Shown: positions 46,550 to 58,903 of the stretch, one piece after another
Layout of the letters: every line of letters begins with the position of its first letter
How positions within the stretch are numbered: position 1 is the first letter of the stretch
From: Oncomelania hupensis
Lineage: Eukaryota; Mollusca; Gastropoda; Littorinimorpha; Pomatiopsidae
DNA length: 64,000 bases
Assembly: GCA_036898135.1 (NCBI GenBank)
Contig: CM072523.1
Coordinates: 28,194,149-28,258,148, forward strand
Direction: 5' to 3'
The notes under the pieces: model-generated
Told to the model about the DNA's origin: nothing
Seen by the model: only the letters and a program-made list of their open reading frames with translations
Databases searched by the model: none
Program-made: the position numbers and the translations under genes

Positions 46550-48511
46550 AAAGACCAAGCAAAATACCTTGAAAAGGCTGTGATGTGGTTAAAACGGCTT
46601 GATTAAAGTGGATAAAACCTGGTCTTCGGATAAAACCCCTTCAATGGGCTAAGGTGTTGACGGGTGAATGATGGACTGAGGCAGAGAAATTAGGAAGGGA
46701 AAACAAGTGAATACACCTCACCACCAGAAAAAAAAGGGAAAAAGTTAAATGAAATTAGAAAAGAAATGAGAACACACACATGTACACAAACACACAGATG
46801 CACACAATTATATAAACACAAATGGAAGGAGGGGAGGAAGGAGGAATGGGAAAAAAGGGGAGGGGGGAGGGTTGCGATAGAGAAGAAAAAATGGGGGGTT
46901 ATCAACGGCCAGAAGGTGAGGTTCTGCCACACACTGGAGACTTGAATATTGGAAAGAGAATGGCCAGGAAGATTGAAGTGGTCCCAAACCGGGGATGGAT
47001 TGCCAGTAGAGCGGCGGACCGAGGTCAGATGTTCAGAGACCCTTTCCTTGAGAGTCCGGTAGGTCTCTCCGACATAGAGCTAATGGCAGAGGGTGCAGTG
47101 TATGATGTGCACAACATTAGTGGAGAGACAGCTGAAAGAGGAGGGGGCAGTGAACTGGCCCTTGGGACCCTGAAAAGAGGTGGGATTGGAAATGTGAGAG
47201 CAGCAAATGCATCTGCGCTGCCCACAGCCGGTGGTTCCTGGAGAGGAGGGGACAGAGGGCAGGATCTTAGAAGACACAAGCGAGTCCCGGAGACTGATGT
47301 CACACTCGTAAGCCACCAGGATGGAGGGGGAGGGGTAAGGGATGGAGGGGGGCGTTGGAAGGTGGAGGGAGGGGGAGGGGTGAGCGGACTGGAGGAGATG
47401 AAAGTGTTTGAGAAGAATATTTCTGACTGCAGGGTTGTGGGGATGGTAGGTGAGGACCAACACAGGGCGGTCAGAGGTGCAGGAGGACGGAAGGGGAGTG
47501 AGAGTCTGGGAATGGGGGATGGCAAGGGATAATAATAATAATAACGGATTTTTATATAGCGGGTACTCCAGCCTATGACCAGACTCACCACGCTTTACAT
47601 AGTCATTACGTAAAAATACATGCACTCGATCAAACATCGCTTTTGCCACGATACACCAAAAGACGGAACAGTAAAGGTAAAAACTATTTACAACTATGCA
47701 CACAAATGACAAAAAAAGACAGAAATAGACTATTTACAACTATGTACACAAAATCTGGGAATACGGTGACTTGGAGGTCCAGGAAGGCCAGACTGTGTTC
47801 AGAGATGGTGAAGGTGAATTTGATGGCAGGATGGAAGTTTGATACAAACTGAATGAAGAGAATGAGGTCAGGTTTTGGGCAGGTGGCAATGCCAAAGCAG
47901 TCATCAATGAATCGTGTGTACAGATCGGGAATAATGCCCTTGTACTGCTGAAAAATCTGATCTTCCAATAAACCGATGAAAAGGCAGGCATGGCTAGGGC
48001 CCATGTAAGTGCCCATTGCCACGCCACAAGTTTGGAGGTAATACTGATCGTTGAACTGGAAAGCGCTAAGGGTGAGGATGAGTTCAGCAAGGCGGAGGAT
48101 GGTAGTGACAGAAAGGCAGTGGGAGTCCTTGGATAATGTTTTATAACTAAGAGACCCTCACAGTGGTGTACAGAGAGGTGACATCCATAGTGAACAGAAA
48201 GCGGTTAGGAGATTCAGCTGGGAAGGAAAAGTCTTAGAGCGTGCAGAGAGTGTGGTTAGTGCCTTTAACACAGGCAGGAAGTTTGGCAACAATGGGTTGG
48301 AAGATCAGATCAAAGTACCGAGAAACGAGTTCAGTGGGGCAGGAACAAGCTGAGACAATGGGCCCACCGGGTGTATTGGCTTTGTGTATCTTAAGTAGAA
48401 GGTAGAATTTGGATTCAGAGGGTTCATTTTGGATGAGGCTACGAATCTCAGAGGGCATATCACCAGAAGCAATTGCGTCATTGATTGTTTTGCGGCTGAC
48501 GGTGTTGTCAG
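46550..48511 (-). mobile_element. Penelope-like element with GIY-YIG endonuclease (degraded)
   Basis: Flanked by ACTTGGTAA on both sides (46541-46549, 48512-48520). Minus strand, from the right: FYLLLKIHKANTPGGPIVSA, then GTYMGPSHACLFIGLLE, catalytic RFIDDCFGIA, HPAIKFTFTISEHSLAFLDL (reverse transcriptase), then in other frames RPVLVLTYHPHNPAVRNILL, a Cys-rich linker (CGQRRCICCSH) and a GIY-YIG remnant (VVHIIHCTLCH followed by MSERPTGLSRKG-like sequence). RT plus GIY-YIG is diagnostic for Penelope-like elements. Several frameshifts; 5' truncated. Confidence 0.82.
47527..47756. repeat. repeat inserted in the Penelope-like element
   Basis: Begins with an ATAATAATAATAA run and 'tttttatatagcgggtactcc', and contains two copies of 'gactatttacaactatg-acacaaa'. 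It falls between RT and the downstream domain, interrupting the expected protein. Confidence 0.45.
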
Positions 48512-48601
48512 ACTTGGTAAGATGGTGTATACCCAAGAGACCTCATAAATGATCAGTGAATTAATGACTCCACTTCAAGGTCAAGGTAACGGTCAATAAA
48601 T

Positions 48602-49068
48602 CAGGGTTTGTTCGGTCTTTGAAAGTTTGGGAGAAACTGGGTCCCATTTTCCAGGTCCTGGAAAGTCTTTGAAAACTTAATAAAGTTTCTGTGGTTGGTG
48701 AAAGTTTGTGACTTTTGACAGAGCACAATCTGCTCCGGATTCACATAAAACAAGCAAAAGTTGACAAGAAAAATTTGGATGATAGAGTGGAGGTGCATTA
48801 AAATAAATTTCACATTTTTTTGTCTGAGGAGAGACGATCATTGTACTTTTATTTTCTCACTGTCACCGGAAATGAGTTATTTCCATTTCAACACTCCGGA
48901 AATGAGTTCTTTCTCTTACCGAAGCAAACAAAAGTCGGTTGAAAAGATGCCGGGATTGTGCAGTTTTAAAGATTTGTGGTTAATTTCAGCAATCTAACGT
49001 GTTTATTAGTCTTGGAAAATTTGTTTATGGTCTTGAAATTTTGGGTTGATTTTAGAGTATAAACACTG
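48602..49068. mobile_element. hAT-type MITE, 467 bp
   Basis: Ends CAGGGTTTGTTCGGTC and (reverse complement) CAGTGTTTATACTCT, flanked by TAAAT (left) and CAAAT (right), a 5-bp duplication with one change. It interrupts AGGTCA copy E at 'tcaacaaatgttagt'. No transposase. Confidence 0.5.
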
Positions 49069-49479
49069 CAAATGTTAGTCAAAAAAATGACAAATTTTCA
49101 CAAAAATTGGGTTATTTAATCATACATGAGCATCAGGGGTCATGTGAAGGTCAAGGTCATCCCATGGTCAAGATCACTGAAAGTCAAGGTCATCCCAAGG
49201 TCACTTTGTCTGGGTGGGTGGACAAGGGGGATGGGAGGAAATATGAGTGGAGAGGAGTGGCATAATACAACTTTTTCTGTAGTTTGATTGTATATGAGTG
49301 TTTTTGGAACCGGCGGGGAAAAGCATGGCTAGATCAAAGTCGATATTACATTGCATTTTAAAGCTGCCGTTTAATTTTTTCTGGACACTCATTTTCATGT
49401 TAAATATTGTAAGTTCCATAAGGTGCATGAGAGTCATATGGACTTTGCCCTTCTAGTTCTGTGAAATGCATTCCCTTAA

Positions 49480-49815
49480 TTTTTGACTCACATGCATAGC
49501 AATTTAGTCTATATATTCACACATACATGTACCACACACACATGGTAAATATATCCATGAGACCTCAAAAATGATCAGTGAATGAATTATTTCACTTCAA
49601 GGTCACAGTGTCACCAAATGTTAGTAAAAAAATGACCATTTTATTTGATCATACAATAGTGTCCATTCGGAGCCAGAGGTCACGGTCAAGATTAAAGTGA
49701 GCATTACTTTGCATGTTAATGCCATCATTTCAGTTTTTTTGGGCACTCGCTTTCATATAGAATATTGCAAGTTCCATAAGGAGCTTGTGAGTCATATGGG
49801 CTTTGCCCCCCCCCC
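49480..49815 (+). repeat. AGGTCA-rich repeat, copy F (internally deleted)
   Basis: Head TTTTGACTCACATGCATAGC, middle tgatcagtgaatgaatta and CAAGGTCACAG, end TTGTGAGTCATATGGGCTTT, all within 336 bases. It directly follows copy E in the same orientation. Confidence 0.68.
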
Positions 49816-51604
49816 CCCCTCCCCCCTCCCTCCGTTTTGTGCAAGTGTGGTCCAGCTATGACCTTGTAACAGTTCACTGGATCCTGTAAACAACAAATCG
49901 GTATTTTTCTTCAGACGTTTTAGAAATTAAAGATTTGTTGCACAAAAATTATGAACAGAAGAAAAAAGGTGTACATATATTATGTATGTAAATTGTATTT
50001 TCCCCCACACATTTCTTTTTAGAGAATATTGTGACAGTTTTATTTGAATGAAATGGCAACACATGGCATACACTTGATTTATTTCATTCAAGTTTTATTT
50101 TTGAAAGGAAATTGAAAAATATTAGCTGTTAATTAAAAAAAAATGTTATGCTTACTACATGACATTAAATTTATTAGATCTGAAATGTATTGTCAGGAGG
50201 TGGCTTTGACTGTGTCAAAAGAGAGGGTGTTGACGTCAGAAGATATTTTGAATGTTGTTAGAACATTTTGACCATACTAATGCGTATTATTGAAATGTTG
50301 AGTCACAAAATATATAATATATTTTATACATGATTGCATCACAAGCAAAATCTACTAAACCTTTTGCCACCGTACTTCACAACTAGGTTTTTCCTCTTGG
50401 ATGCATGCCACACTTTGGTTCAATTTCGTGCTCACGCAGTAATTTTGACACATTCAGATGCATTGTTTGTATCAACATATTTAGTATTTATATCAACATA
50501 TTTAGTATCGGTGAAAATAGCAAATCAAGATCAACTCAAAAAATGTTGATTTTGAGACAAAAATTTATATTGTGGTGATTGTAGAACAGTGGAAACAAAG
50601 CTAAAAAGTAAATCTGACAGATTAGTTGTGGATGATAAAAGTTATGCTATTTACTTTGCGTTCTCAGAATATACAGTCAAGATTTGTTCGATCACTTCGG
50701 AAAGAGAAATATTCCTGTGACGCCTCGTGCTCACCATTTTTCTTGCTTGTTTGGCTTTCTTGGTTTCAGAACCTCTTTTACACTCGTTTCTGTGAAAAGT
50801 CACAAGTACAGTAACTCAAAATGATTGTTTGACCGAATGAAAGCAGTTGCTTCCCTTAGTTAGACTCTATTTGGCCGCGTCACTGTTCTCTTTAGAATTC
50901 AACGCACAGATGTGTGCACTTCATCGGCGGTGGTAAGGTAGACCGATGCACATATAAGTGCATCCCGTAGACTACAGAGTTGAGCTTTGGCTTGCGCACC
51001 CATGTGTGCGTCACGTCATTAAAAAGTTAACAGCTTCAGAAGTAAGAAATGAGGTTATGTACATCTGAAATGTGCTGGTGGCTCTGGGGTAAGTTGAAAG
51101 TCTTGCGCGCTGGAGAACATAGGTTCAGGTTCCAAAAGTGACCAGGAGAATTTTATCACGAGAGTTTGACTTTTTGTATTGATTCCTTAGACAGTGCTCA
51201 ACTTCCTCCATGTTGTTCAAGCTGCATGTTAATGAAGAAGGGTCATTATTTTGTTTGCAGGTGATAGGCTCAAATAGATATGGACATAGATCCACTAAAC
51301 AAAATAAATCATTAGTATAGTAATGAATAGGTAACGTAAATAATGAAATTAATAATTTGTGGCAAAACTTTATAAGGCAGAGCACCATCAACTATTGCTA
51401 TTTGCTTGCCCTAAGTTGATATTCAGCTAAAGGTGTCCACAAGAGCACAAAAAAAATCCACCACACTGAGAATAGAGAATTATAAGATATTGATTAATCT
51501 CATTTTTAACTGCTGAGGATTGAAACAAAGATGTCGGTCAGAGCGGAATAGTACTATTATTTATGAACATGCATTGACTCCTGATGGAGTGTGTCATAAT
51601 TTAT
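49816..51604. other. intergenic, nothing recognised
   Basis: Opens with a poly-C/T tract (49,808-49,832). Only short chance frames. 'ggatcctgtaaacaa' near 49,880 recurs elsewhere in the window (46,150; 56,640) as a short repeat end. Confidence 0.5.
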
Positions 51605-52672
51605 TCTGGGCATTTTTTGATTTGCATGTATTGCAATGTAAATAATTATGTACTCAACCCCCACACCCCCATCCCCCTCACCTCCACTCCCCCACCCCCC
51701 ATCCTCCTCTGGGAGAAAGAAGTTTTTCCAGGTTTTTGCAGATCTGTGCAAGGCGAGTCCTAAATAGTCCCAAAACGACATTTAAAAAATTGTTTTTTTG
51801 TCTGGTGTCAGCCATCTGTTTGTGAAAAACTTGCAAATAGTATAATAGATTCTGAGAAATTATACCATTTCATCCAGTGCAACCAAACTTGATAGGATAG
51901 GGTATACCCATAAGACCTCAAAACCGATTAGTGAATGAATGAACTCACCAAGTTCAAGGTCACACAGTCAAGAAATGTTAATTTAAAAAAAATGAAAATT
52001 TTGCACAAATAATTTAAAAAAAGTTATTGATACTGGATTTATGATTTTTTGATGCATGATAAATATCAATAAGACACACATACTAAGCAAATTTGGTCAA
52101 CCTCGCTCCAAGGTCAAGGTCACTGGAACTGTCCAAAATCGGTGCAAAAAGTGCTATATAAATATTATTATTATTTTACCTTGACCCTAAACTGTGAGAC
52201 TGAGAGAGATATAAAGTCCAAACTAAAAGTATTTAGAGATAGTACGTTGATCTTTCATATATGTTACAGTTTTGTGCTGATGTTGAAGGTCAAGGTCATT
52301 TTAGGCCTTACAAGGACATTAAATTTGTCATCGTGCAGTGGAATTGGTCTATATTTAACCCATAGTATGCAGCAACATTGGGTTATTTGATCATGCATGA
52401 ACATCAGAGGTCACAAGGTAATCCTAAAGCCAGTGTTTTGTTTTTTGGTTGCATAACACTTTTGCTGTAATTTATTTGATTGTACATGAGTATTTGGGAT
52501 CAAGGTCAGTTCAAGGTCAATAGCATTGAAAGATCAAAGTCGGTATTACTTCACATTTTGATTTTAATGCCAGTTTCATTTTTCTTCTTTTTTTTTTCTT
52601 GGCACTCGTGTTAACTATTGCAAGTTCCTTAAGGAGCATTGAGTCATGTCATATGGGCTTTGCCCTTCTATT
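51605..52672 (+). repeat. AGGTCA-rich repeat, copy G (near full length)
   Basis: From TTTTTTGATTTGCATGTATT to GTCATATGGGCTTTGCCCTT. Contains CCAAGGTCAAGGTCACTGGA, GAAGGTCAAGGTCATTTTAG and TTCAAGGTCAATAG. A short 'aagtgctatataaatatt' SINE-like tail fragment interrupts it near 52,150. Confidence 0.7.
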
Positions 52673-55600
52673 TTTTTTTCTTTTCTTTTCTTTTAGTTAT
52701 GATTGAAGTGAGAATGCGAATAGAGTTGAGAAAGATTGCACATGACTCTTGAGAATGCTAGTGGAGAATGTGAAAAACACTTTGTACCTAATGGCTGAGC
52801 ATGTGAAAAGAAGATTGATCTGTTTATTTGGCCAGAGTGATGAGCCAGATGTGAACTTGTGTGTGCCGACTGTTGCATTTTAGTTGGTGAGCAGTCTTAG
52901 AACTTCATTGTACATAACATTTGTAAAAAAATATTGTGTTCACCACAGCAACTATTTTTGTCAGTAAAAATGCTACTGGTGCATTTGTTGTAATTGTACA
53001 CAAAGCAGTTATTTTTATGTGAGCAGCTAAATAAAATGTCTGACACAAATAATGCAGTATCACCGTTTTGCAGGGGGAAAAGGTTTAAGTTTCATTCTCA
53101 TTGGAGCATAGAAATCTATTATTATTATTTCAATGTACTCATTCATACTCATTTTCAATAATAACTCTATAATGTGTGACTAAATTTAGTGGAAAGAAAA
53201 GCAGAAACAAGATGGCGAGACATTCAAATATATTTCCTTGAAACTCACACACATAGTTGGTAAAATGAGCATTTTCAAAAAAAAAAGTGTTTATTTTCTT
53301 GGCAGTGTTGTGGCTATTCTAATGAAATAAAATGAAAACATGGAATGATGGTCACTATGGGCCACTTACGGCAAAAAATTATCAACATTGGCTCCTCAAT
53401 GTTTAGATACAGCACAAAACTTGTGTAGACATTTGTGCAGCACAATGACCCTGTTTTTTTGAGAAAGTACTAAAATGAATGATCTAACATGCTTAGCAGT
53501 AGTTAAAGTATATCTGCAAAGTAAAAGTGGTGAATTTAGGTTCAGGTATTCTTGAGATAAGGCAACAAATTGTGTTGTGAACAAAAAAGTGAAATTCGGA
53601 GCTATGGACCAACTGGACTGCTGCTACTGAAGAATCGACCATGATTTGAAGTACATGTATAGCAAAACCCAACAAAATCGCTTTAGCTTTTTTTGAAATA
53701 TTGAGCTAAATGTGTTTATTAACAAAATGACTTTAGTGACCTTGACTTTTGCATTAGAGCAAACGTGATGGCACAGGGGGCAGATCACTACCTAGGTAAA
53801 GTTCCTATGAAGTTTGGTTAAAATGTGTTCAGAGATCCTTGAGATATGGCTTGTTCTGATTCCCGACTATTTCAAAGTTAAGTATTTACAGATAAATCTG
53901 GAAATACAACAATACACTCAGGGCAGCTTGAAGGTAGGGGTGAGGATGAGAGGGGAATAACAAACAAAATCAGCAATGGAATATACAATTCAAACCGCGT
54001 TTTTCCAGACCGACCTGAAAAGAAGAGCTGTGGAAGTATTATCGGTGACGGAATAATATTGTTAGCCTTCTATTAGCTATCTAAATAATTTTGTTAGCTG
54101 TAAATCTAATCCGTGTTGTATGCCAGATTGTGGACAACTTGGAGGAATAGTCCAAGTCACATTTGACAAACGTTTAACTGAAGCACGTGAAACTTGTGAG
54201 TGGATATGTTGATTTGTGACTGCTTTGAATTAAAAGGCATCACGTGAAGTGGATAAAATGTGGCTGGCAAGTTTCCATGTTGGTACAACGTGCACAGAAT
54301 TGGAAGTATTTTGACGCCATCTGACTTTTGTCTGCTCAAACTTGCAGAATTACAGTGCTTGATCTCCTATCACTATTTTGTGCTATCTTAAATAGGCCGG
54401 GTTTCTACTAAACAGGCGACTTTGATGCTGGCTGAGTGTTAGAGATCTATCATGCATAGGCTGTGTGTAGGTCTCTGACACTCACATTGAACTCAGGGTC
54501 ACTTTCTGCCTGACTGCCTATACTAGCTTGCTAATGGTCTAATATCCGCACAAGGTCTATTCTGTTTCTACCAACGCTTACTACACTCGCCTAGTACCTA
54601 TGTGTAATAATAAATAAGAAGAAAGCTCCTTATGATCAATAGAACAGACATGTGGTTTTGTTTCTCTGGATACTATTTTTCATACTTTGGTATACACAGT
54701 CATGTTTATCTACTTACATCTTGTCTCTGCAGTTACTTGTTTCCGCATGTCCTGTCTGTCTGCTCTGTGAATCTAGTATTAGCTTCAGATACGTTTTGTG
54801 TTATGTGATAGAAAAGCCCTTGCATAGAATAATGCACTGTGGATGTATAGTGCTAGAATAAAGGTACTTTAAAAGCAGCATTTTAGCCATGCTAGAGTTA
54901 TGTAATTTAACAATGTTCATTGTTTTTACCGGAATGTTACTGCAGCTATTTTTGTCACTGTAAATAAAAATAAATTTTGCAACAATGAACACTGCCTTAT
55001 ATAATTTTGTTGAATGGGCTTTTATTTATTTATTTATTTATTTTTAAACCCCTTTACTGCCAAGGAGAATTGCACCAAGTTACAACTATTTGCCAGGCAA
55101 ATCTGGCTCATTACATTACATTACATGATTGTTGCTTTAGGTCAAGCGGACTCCTCCGAGCCAAATCAGGACCGGACAACCCTTGATCCGCATAAAAGAT
55201 CTGCTGAAACAACCCTAGTGGTAAAACTGAAAGCTCTCCACCAGCCAGTCACTTTACAATAAAGACATCCCATGCAAGGGACGCTAATTTATCGAACCCC
55301 CGTTTACAAAAAAAAAATAAAATACAAACATCATTATAAATTATCAACAAAACACTTTCATATAAAATGCCTACATTGCTAAATAATAACATCATAGGAA
55401 GCCCTAGTGACCATCTGGTAGAAAGCGTCCAATATTCCCAAGCTGATCCAACAGATCTCATACACAAATAAGGAGTCTTGTCCCGGAAAAGTTTTCAAGA
55501 AAAAAGGTAGGTGACTGGTCTAGCGAAGAAGAAAATAGTGTAGCAGATTGATAGAACATAGCAGGAATGAGAAAGAGCAAATGAGAAAGACAGCGACAGT

Positions 55601-57103
55601 GGGAATTTAAAGCACTAAATTTCCAGAAAGTGGGGATACTATTTATACTGAAACCCCCGACACCCCAAAGGGGGTAAATCTGGCTCATGATTGTAACAAA
55701 ATTACAAAAAATTCTAGATTGAACAGTATTAGAAATTATTGGGTAACACGTATACATTTATGAAAGGTCAATAAATTTTCTAAATGCAGATGCTGTTTGG
55801 AAACAGAAAATTAAATGACATTTGTTTTGCATTGTTATTTATTTATTTATAATCCAAATGATAGATAGTGAGAAAGAGAGAGGATGGCAGCCGCATCATA
55901 TTTGTTGTAAATTTGACGTATAGAGGCATGTTATTGTGTTCCTTTCATAAATGTCGCTGTTTAACACATACATCAGCTTTGTGGAGTGGGAGGGATTGGG
56001 AAAAAGAGGAGATCGAGGGCGATGGGGCAGGCTGCCAATGAAAAGTTATCGCATACCTAACTTAAGAAAGTTAAACAGCCAATGTCCTGGGCTTTCCACT
56101 TGGTGTGTATTTGTTCTGAGCTTTCTAATAGGCATTTGTTTTGCTGATCGTTTAACTATACCGAGAAAAAAATACAAATCGCAATGATGACAATGAGAAA
56201 ACACGTCATTGGCATGTTTCGTCATACTATTGTATGACAACGTATCTCGTCGTAAGCAGCCATGGGATTACATTCATTTTGTTTGTTCTAAACATATTTG
56301 TCCAAACATATTTCAAGTTTGTATGCTCACAGCCAAGCCTGAGAAGGTAAAATAAAAACAATGCAGACATGACATGGGAATTACTTTCAGCTGTAGCACT
56401 CCTGTATTATTAATTCCATCAAAATACAAAATTCTGTACATTTACCAACATTGCTTTTGGCTGAGAACATGAGCTAAATAACAGTTTCAGCATCTTTGTG
56501 TTGGTATCATTCACTACATGACGATCTTATTAATTTCAACGTTTATATAAAATTCAGATACATTTTGTATATCCTCATGCTTATGCTCATCAACACAATG
56601 AAATTGCATGTTCACAGAGTAAAACCACTAAAGGTTCACTGGACCCTATAAACAAGAAATCAAATCAAACCAAATCACAGAGGAAAAAAACAACAAAAAA
56701 CAACTGAATAATATTACATTCTCATAGATACATAAATGCATTTCACATTTCCAGACACAAGCAGTATAGCATAACAAGTGTCATTCAGCTCACATGTCAA
56801 GGGCTACACACAGTAAAATAACTATCTCTACAGCAACAAGGAGTTAGCTCACTCGATAATATGCATTTGCAATAGCAACGGTCTTTGCTGGGTATATTAC
56901 TCTCTATAGATATTGGGTGCACCACACACGCACAAACTCTCTCTCTCTCTCAAACACGCACACTTACACATAATTATGCACACTATTGCAAACATACAAA
57001 TATTTAATCGCATTGTACACAAGACAAACTCATGAATATTAAACACTTGCACAAACTCCTGTTGCTGCATACATGTTCACCTAAACATCCTCGCAGGCTG
57101 TTG
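52673..57103. other. intergenic or 3' UTR sequence, no recognised gene
   Basis: AT-rich, with candidate plus-strand AATAAA sites (53,030; 54,857; 54,964) and a TTTATT run at 55,020-55,045 that would serve minus-strand transcripts. The part next to 57,104 is probably 3' UTR of the minus-strand gene. No frame here has family features. Confidence 0.45.
55048..55262 (+). repeat. short interspersed repeat, copy 2
   Basis: Starts near AACCCCTTTACTGCC, which resembles a piggyBac-type end, and ends with the segment shared with 46,009-46,090. No TTAA pair was confirmed. Confidence 0.4.
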
Positions 57104-57292
57104 CTACCTAGATATCAACTGACTCATTACATCCTTGAGGGCAGCCTCCAAAATGTTTTTGAGATTCGAACCCTTGACTGAGACCTGGACCACAGTAGCC
57201 CCTTGTGCATTCATTGTGGATTTGAACTTCATGGGATGTGAACACCCAACTGTGTTGGTCAGTAAGGACTGCAGCTCTGCAGCAGCTTGCTC
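57104..57292 (-). CDS. last exon of an unidentified minus-strand gene
   Basis: Minus strand: acceptor TTTGTTTTACAG, then 62 codons and TAG. It encodes EQAAAELQSLLTNTVGCSHP, MKFKSTMNAQGATVVQVSVK and GSNLKNILEAALKDVMSQLI. Reads as an ordinary cellular C-terminus: amphipathic, no low complexity, ending in a helix. No upstream exon could be placed with confidence between 57,300 and 64,000. I do not recognise the family. Confidence 0.62.
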   Translation of the reverse strand, partial: EQAAAELQSLLTNTVGCSHPMKFKSTMNAQGATVVQVSVKGSNLKNILEAALKDVMSQLISR

Positions 57293-57379
57293 CTGTAAAA
57301 CAAAGTAAGGAAAATTGATTTCGTTTTTCACATTCTAAAAATGCTCTTAGGTTACACAAAAAGTCTATAAACCCCACTT

Positions 57380-58900
57380 CAATATATATATATTCTTCTG
57401 AAAAAAAAAATGCCCATGCAAAATGTAGATTCAGAAACACAGTGTTTAAATTCAGACCTGATAGTTCTCCGCGAAATTGCGGAAATCCGCGAAAACGAAA
57501 AAGAAAAAAAAAAAAAAAAAAAAATGCAAAACAATCTGCGGACACTTAAAAATTTGTGTTGCCGCATGACAAAACCCGGCTAAAGACGCCAGGATTGATT
57601 CGCTGCTACAGCCGTAGAACACTAAAAATAGGCTACCCCATCAATTTTAAGATTCTTGCCTCTTTGTCTTTATTTAAGACTTTTCTTTAATATCCCAAAC
57701 GGATTTTGTTCAAAAATTACTAAAACATTGTTTATTTTGTTGATTTTGATAAGGGTGTTGATCACACCTTGCTAAAACAATGGCACTAATTGACCTCCGA
57801 TACCCCAACTTTTCTTGTCCGACTATGAAGGGGAATCCCCAATGTGGATTGATATATAACGTCTGGGGAGTGAAAAGTCCCTATTGGTACTACTTTTTGG
57901 TACATAGAAGTGTGTGGCATATGAATTTTTCATGAAATTCCTTGTTCTGAAGCTTGCTTGTGACACAAGTTGTGTTCGAATCACGCCTGTCCAGCCCTGA
58001 GTAAAATTTGACCTCTCTGGCAACCTGTGCAAGCTATTTTTAGCGAAGCTTGCAGGCTCGCGCGCGGGCATCCAGATGCAAACGCCAAGGCACGCTTTTC
58101 TGCAGAGTACACAGCTATGAGGAAACGTATGGCTCATCATCCTATATTTGTGTACTAAAAGTGATCGTTTTATGTGAAATATCGTTTGTATTGTGATAAT
58201 GGTTTGCATGTAGTTACTTCCATATCTGTGTTTTGTGGTAGCATAATCTATAACCCTGAAATCGATTTGGTTTGTGTTATATTTAAGTCGATTTGACGGC
58301 ACTAGCTGTCCGATCCTGCACTGTAAGCTTACTAGACTAGCAGTGGACCGGTTTTACGTTTTCGAGTGTGTGTATACGTGTACATTGTAATTACACATTT
58401 GAATCCCTACAATGTTCACCATTTGAAGCACACTTAGTAAAAAGTTTGAACTTTCTGGTGATGTGGTCGACATTAAAAAAGCTTGGTTTGTTTGTGATTG
58501 CTGGCCGTTGTAAGTGCAGCGAATTTACGAAAGTCTCGCGCGTGGTTCTAATGTTAATGGTGCAATAGGCACACAATCGCAGCCAGCTAGCCGGCCGGCA
58601 TCTTCACTGTGCATATGTGTGATGTGTTACCGTGTACCGCAATACGTTTCCACCGCGTGTATGCTTTGATTGTCTTTATTGGGTTTTGTTTTTTCTTTCT
58701 TTCTATTCTTTACTTGTTATTTGTCATTTGATTTTAACTTTGTTTTGTTAAGTCCTTTAAAACTTAACTTTACGTACCCTTTGATTGTGTCTTTACATTC
58801 AGTTTATGTGTATGTGTGTACATTGTGTGTATCGTTTATGTTGTGAGTGTGCGTAATATATTACAGTTATTGTGGGTTTTCCTAAAGTTTATTAATATTT
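57380..58900. other. region upstream of the RAG-like ORF
   Basis: Contains a poly-A tract (57,504-57,524), then sequence with more CpG (e.g. tctcgcgcgtgg at 58,532 and ccgcgtgtatg at 58,650) that could be a promoter, and CACTGTG at 58,604. Its minus-strand frame 57,823-58,302 has no recognisable features. A pyrimidine stretch and 'atatttag' just before 58,900 could be a 5' UTR splice acceptor. Confidence 0.35.
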
Positions 58901-58903
58901 AGT

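Larger units (their letters stand above)
45957..49475 (+). repeat. AGGTCA-rich repeat, copy E, split by a Penelope-like element and a hAT MITE
   Basis: Segments 45957-46549, 48512-48601 and 49069-49475 join in family order. The first carries the GACT..GCATAGTAATGTAAGTC head and 'tgaatgaatgacttcacttc'; the last has GTGAAGGTCAAGGTCATCCC and ends ATGAGAGTCATATGGACTTT. Confidence 0.68.

Noticed and set aside
46822..47532. 236-aa plus-strand Gly-rich ORF
   Set aside because: Antisense of the Penelope-like element; the opposite strand carries the recognisable RT and GIY-YIG blocks.
57823..58302. 159-aa minus-strand ORF
   Set aside because: No motif, no splice context linking it to the exon at 57,104-57,292, mixed composition; likely chance.
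58604..58610. RSS heptamer (CACTGTG) upstream of the RAG-like ORF
   Set aside because: A 7-mer is expected by chance and no nonamer or partner was found downstream; noted only as a place to look.
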